7,279 nt of DNA from Prevotella sp. Its GTDB lineage: Bacteria > Bacteroidota > Bacteroidia > Bacteroidales > Dysgonomonadaceae. Where the stretch lies: the NCBI GenBank assembly GCA_031263965.1, contig JAISES010000475.1, forward strand, positions 1 to 7,279, given 5' to 3'. A model generated the notes under the pieces. It was not told where the DNA came from, did no database searches, and saw only the letters and a program-made list of their open reading frames with translations. Position numbers and translations under genes: made by a program. Each line of letters begins with the position of its first letter. Position 1 is the first letter of the stretch. Shown here piece after piece: positions 6,596-7,279 of the stretch.

Positions 6596-6737
6596 GGATT
6601 CCGAGAGATTTGATTATCATGGGGTGCCAGACTCCGGACAAGAGTTCGTGTACATTGGATATGTAAAAATTTAAAAATAATGTTGATTTATGTAATTTAT
6701 CGTGATATGCTGAATGCAGCGCAGGGCAGAATCACGC
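6596..6737 (+). repeat. Direct repeat, copy B
   Basis: This is the second copy of the repeat at 679-836, in the same orientation, beginning 18 bases after the thyX stop. The 58-bp block at 6680-6737 is 52/58 identical to copy A, the 19-bp block at 6614-6632 is 17/19, and GGATTC lies at 6596-6601. Corresponding block positions are offset by about 5.90-5.92 kb, which gives the length of operon plus one repeat. An in-frame ATG at 6680 opens a 100-codon frame running into the Rpn remnant, but there is no ribosome binding site and the first codons are simply the repeat. Confidence 0.85.
6683..6711 (+). promoter_or_regulatory. Promoter in repeat copy B
   Basis: TTGATT (6683-6688), a 17-bp spacer and TATGCT (6706-6711) reproduce the copy A promoter, with a weaker -10 box (T to C relative change at the A of TATGAT). 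If active it would transcribe the Rpn remnant. The conservation of both boxes and spacing while neighbouring bases changed supports the promoter reading in both copies. Confidence 0.5.
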
Positions 6738-6799
6738 TGATCATTGCGGGCGGGTGCCGTTGTGAGAATTTTTCTCCATATCGGAATTTTTCTGCCGGC

Positions 6800-7279
6800 G
6801 CGATATCTATAATGACGATGGGTCCCAGGGAATACGAGCCGCTTCGACTGGAATATTATTCGAGCAGACTGTTCACAATGCAGGATATTCGGGGCAAGAG
6901 TGAGAATTATAACGATTTGAGGCATACCTACCAGATATCCATTATCGGAGACTGGGCCATGTTCCGTGATCAGGAATTTTAGCGTGAGTTCCAGTTTATG
7001 ATCCCAAGCGGGCGATTTCACTGGGCGGACGGAGTCGTATTATTACGGTGGAGCTGTCAAAATTAGCTGGGTTGTTAAAAAAGAAGTGAAAGACATGACC
7101 AAAAAGGAACGCTGGGCGGTATTTTTCCGGTATAGCGCGGATAAGGAAAAGCGAGGGATAATCAACGAGATACTGCGGCGGGAGGAGGGGATCGCCATGG
7201 CGGCGGATGTGTTGCTGACCATCAGCAAGGATGAGATCGAACGGGCCAGATTGGAGAGCGAATACAAATATGAGGTAGA
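6800..7279 (+). pseudogene. Rpn-family (PDDEXK_2) transposase/nuclease remnant
   Basis: Read across three frames, this matches the middle and C-terminal parts of Rpn/PD-(D/E)XK 'recombination-promoting nuclease' transposases. Frame one gives MGPREYEPLRLEYYSSRLF and YNDLRHTYQISIIGDWAMF, then a TAG at 6980-6982 inside the homologous stretch, continuing as REFQF. Between about 7000 and 7021 the frame shifts to LGGRSRIITVELSKLAGLL. At the A6 run 7077-7082 it shifts again to EVKDMTKKERWAVFFRY, REEGIAMAADVLLTISKDE and IERARLESEYKYEV, open to the window edge. The N-terminal roughly 100 residues with the start and most of the nuclease site are missing. Homology fades at about 6800, where sequence linked to repeat B takes over. 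One stop and two frameshifts plus truncation mean it is dead, unless frameshifting is used. The family assignment is from the well-known C-terminal motif ('EEGIAMA..VLLTISKDE.ERAR'). Confidence 0.85.
7077..7083 (+). other. A-AAA-AAG slippery heptamer at a frame change
   Basis: In the incoming frame (LSKLAGLLKK) codons read TTA AAA AAG, so the heptamer A AAA AAG is in the exact register used for -1 frameshifting. A -1 slip continues directly as GAA GTG AAA GAC, restoring the conserved EVKDM motif. Without slippage a TGA follows at 7087-7089. The simpler explanation is a one-base indel in an A-run of a decaying gene, since a stop and another frameshift lie upstream. Confidence 0.45.

Noticed and set aside
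6578..6640. Intrinsic terminator after thyX
   Set aside because: Only weak 4-5-bp stems (such as TCGG/CCGA near 6591-6604) with no T-run. The operon end is not clearly terminated here.
679..6737. Target-site duplication or tRNA-type attachment sites of an integrative element
   Set aside because: The copies are about 10% diverged and over 50 bp, too long and too different for a transposition duplication. There is no integrase or tRNA gene in the window.
6680..6982. A 100-residue stand-alone gene from ATG 6680
   Set aside because: No ribosome binding site. The first 20 codons are repeat copy B, and the C-terminal half is Rpn homology cut by a stop, so it is treated as pseudogene plus repeat.
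1..7279. CRISPR array, tRNA or rRNA genes
   Set aside because: No regularly spaced repeats with unique spacers and no tRNA or rRNA signature seen on either strand by eye.

Overview
The window looks like a chromosomal accessory locus from a Gram-positive, clostridial-type bacterium (Bacillota, perhaps Peptococcaceae-like). This rests on a copper-amine-oxidase-N-type protein at the left edge, strong GGAGG-type ribosome binding sites, a sigma-A-like promoter, and a decayed Rpn/PD-(D/E)XK-family transposase gene at the right edge. Both flanks are visibly GC-rich. The roughly 5.7 kb between them is AT-rich, which suggests horizontal acquisition. The taxonomic guess is inference only.

Layout. (1) 12-554: small protein with paired copper amine oxidase N-terminal-like repeats, followed by two GC-rich hairpins (559-590 and 593-640), the second terminator-like. 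(2) 679-836: promoter-bearing repeat (copy A) with a 13-bp-period tandem motif and a good sigma-A promoter (TTGATT-17-TATGAT). (3) 866-6577: five same-strand genes with overlaps or a 1-nt gap, so almost certainly one operon: DNA cytosine-5 methyltransferase, HD-domain protein, ORC/CDC6-like AAA+ ATPase with C-terminal winged-helix-like region, an unrecognised protein built as an internal duplication of a Rossmann-like alpha/beta unit, and flavin-dependent thymidylate synthase ThyX. (4) 6596-6737: copy B of the promoter-bearing repeat. (5) about 6800 to the end: a 5'-truncated, frameshifted Rpn-family (PDDEXK_2) pseudogene.

How the genes may work together. A DNA methyltransferase, an HD phosphohydrolase/nuclease-type domain and an ORC/CDC6-type ATPase in a compact AT-rich operon next to transposase debris have the form of an anti-phage or anti-plasmid conflict system. 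The methyltransferase would mark self DNA, the ATPase would sense or load on DNA, and the HD protein and/or the duplicated Rossmann-like protein would be effector or signal sensor. ThyX translationally coupled as the last gene is the surprising element. It links the system to thymidylate supply, perhaps restoring dTMP if the HD protein attacks nucleotides. No classical restriction endonuclease is recognisable. This is inference: only the domain assignments of the methyltransferase, ThyX, P-loop ATPase and HD motif are read directly from sequence.

The repeats suggest how the operon arrived. Copies A and B share a 58-bp block (52 identities) and a 19-bp block (17 identities). Copy A drives the operon and copy B lies just before the Rpn remnant, so the operon plus one repeat looks like a cassette of about 5.9 kb inserted between two diverged copies of an Rpn-associated upstream region.
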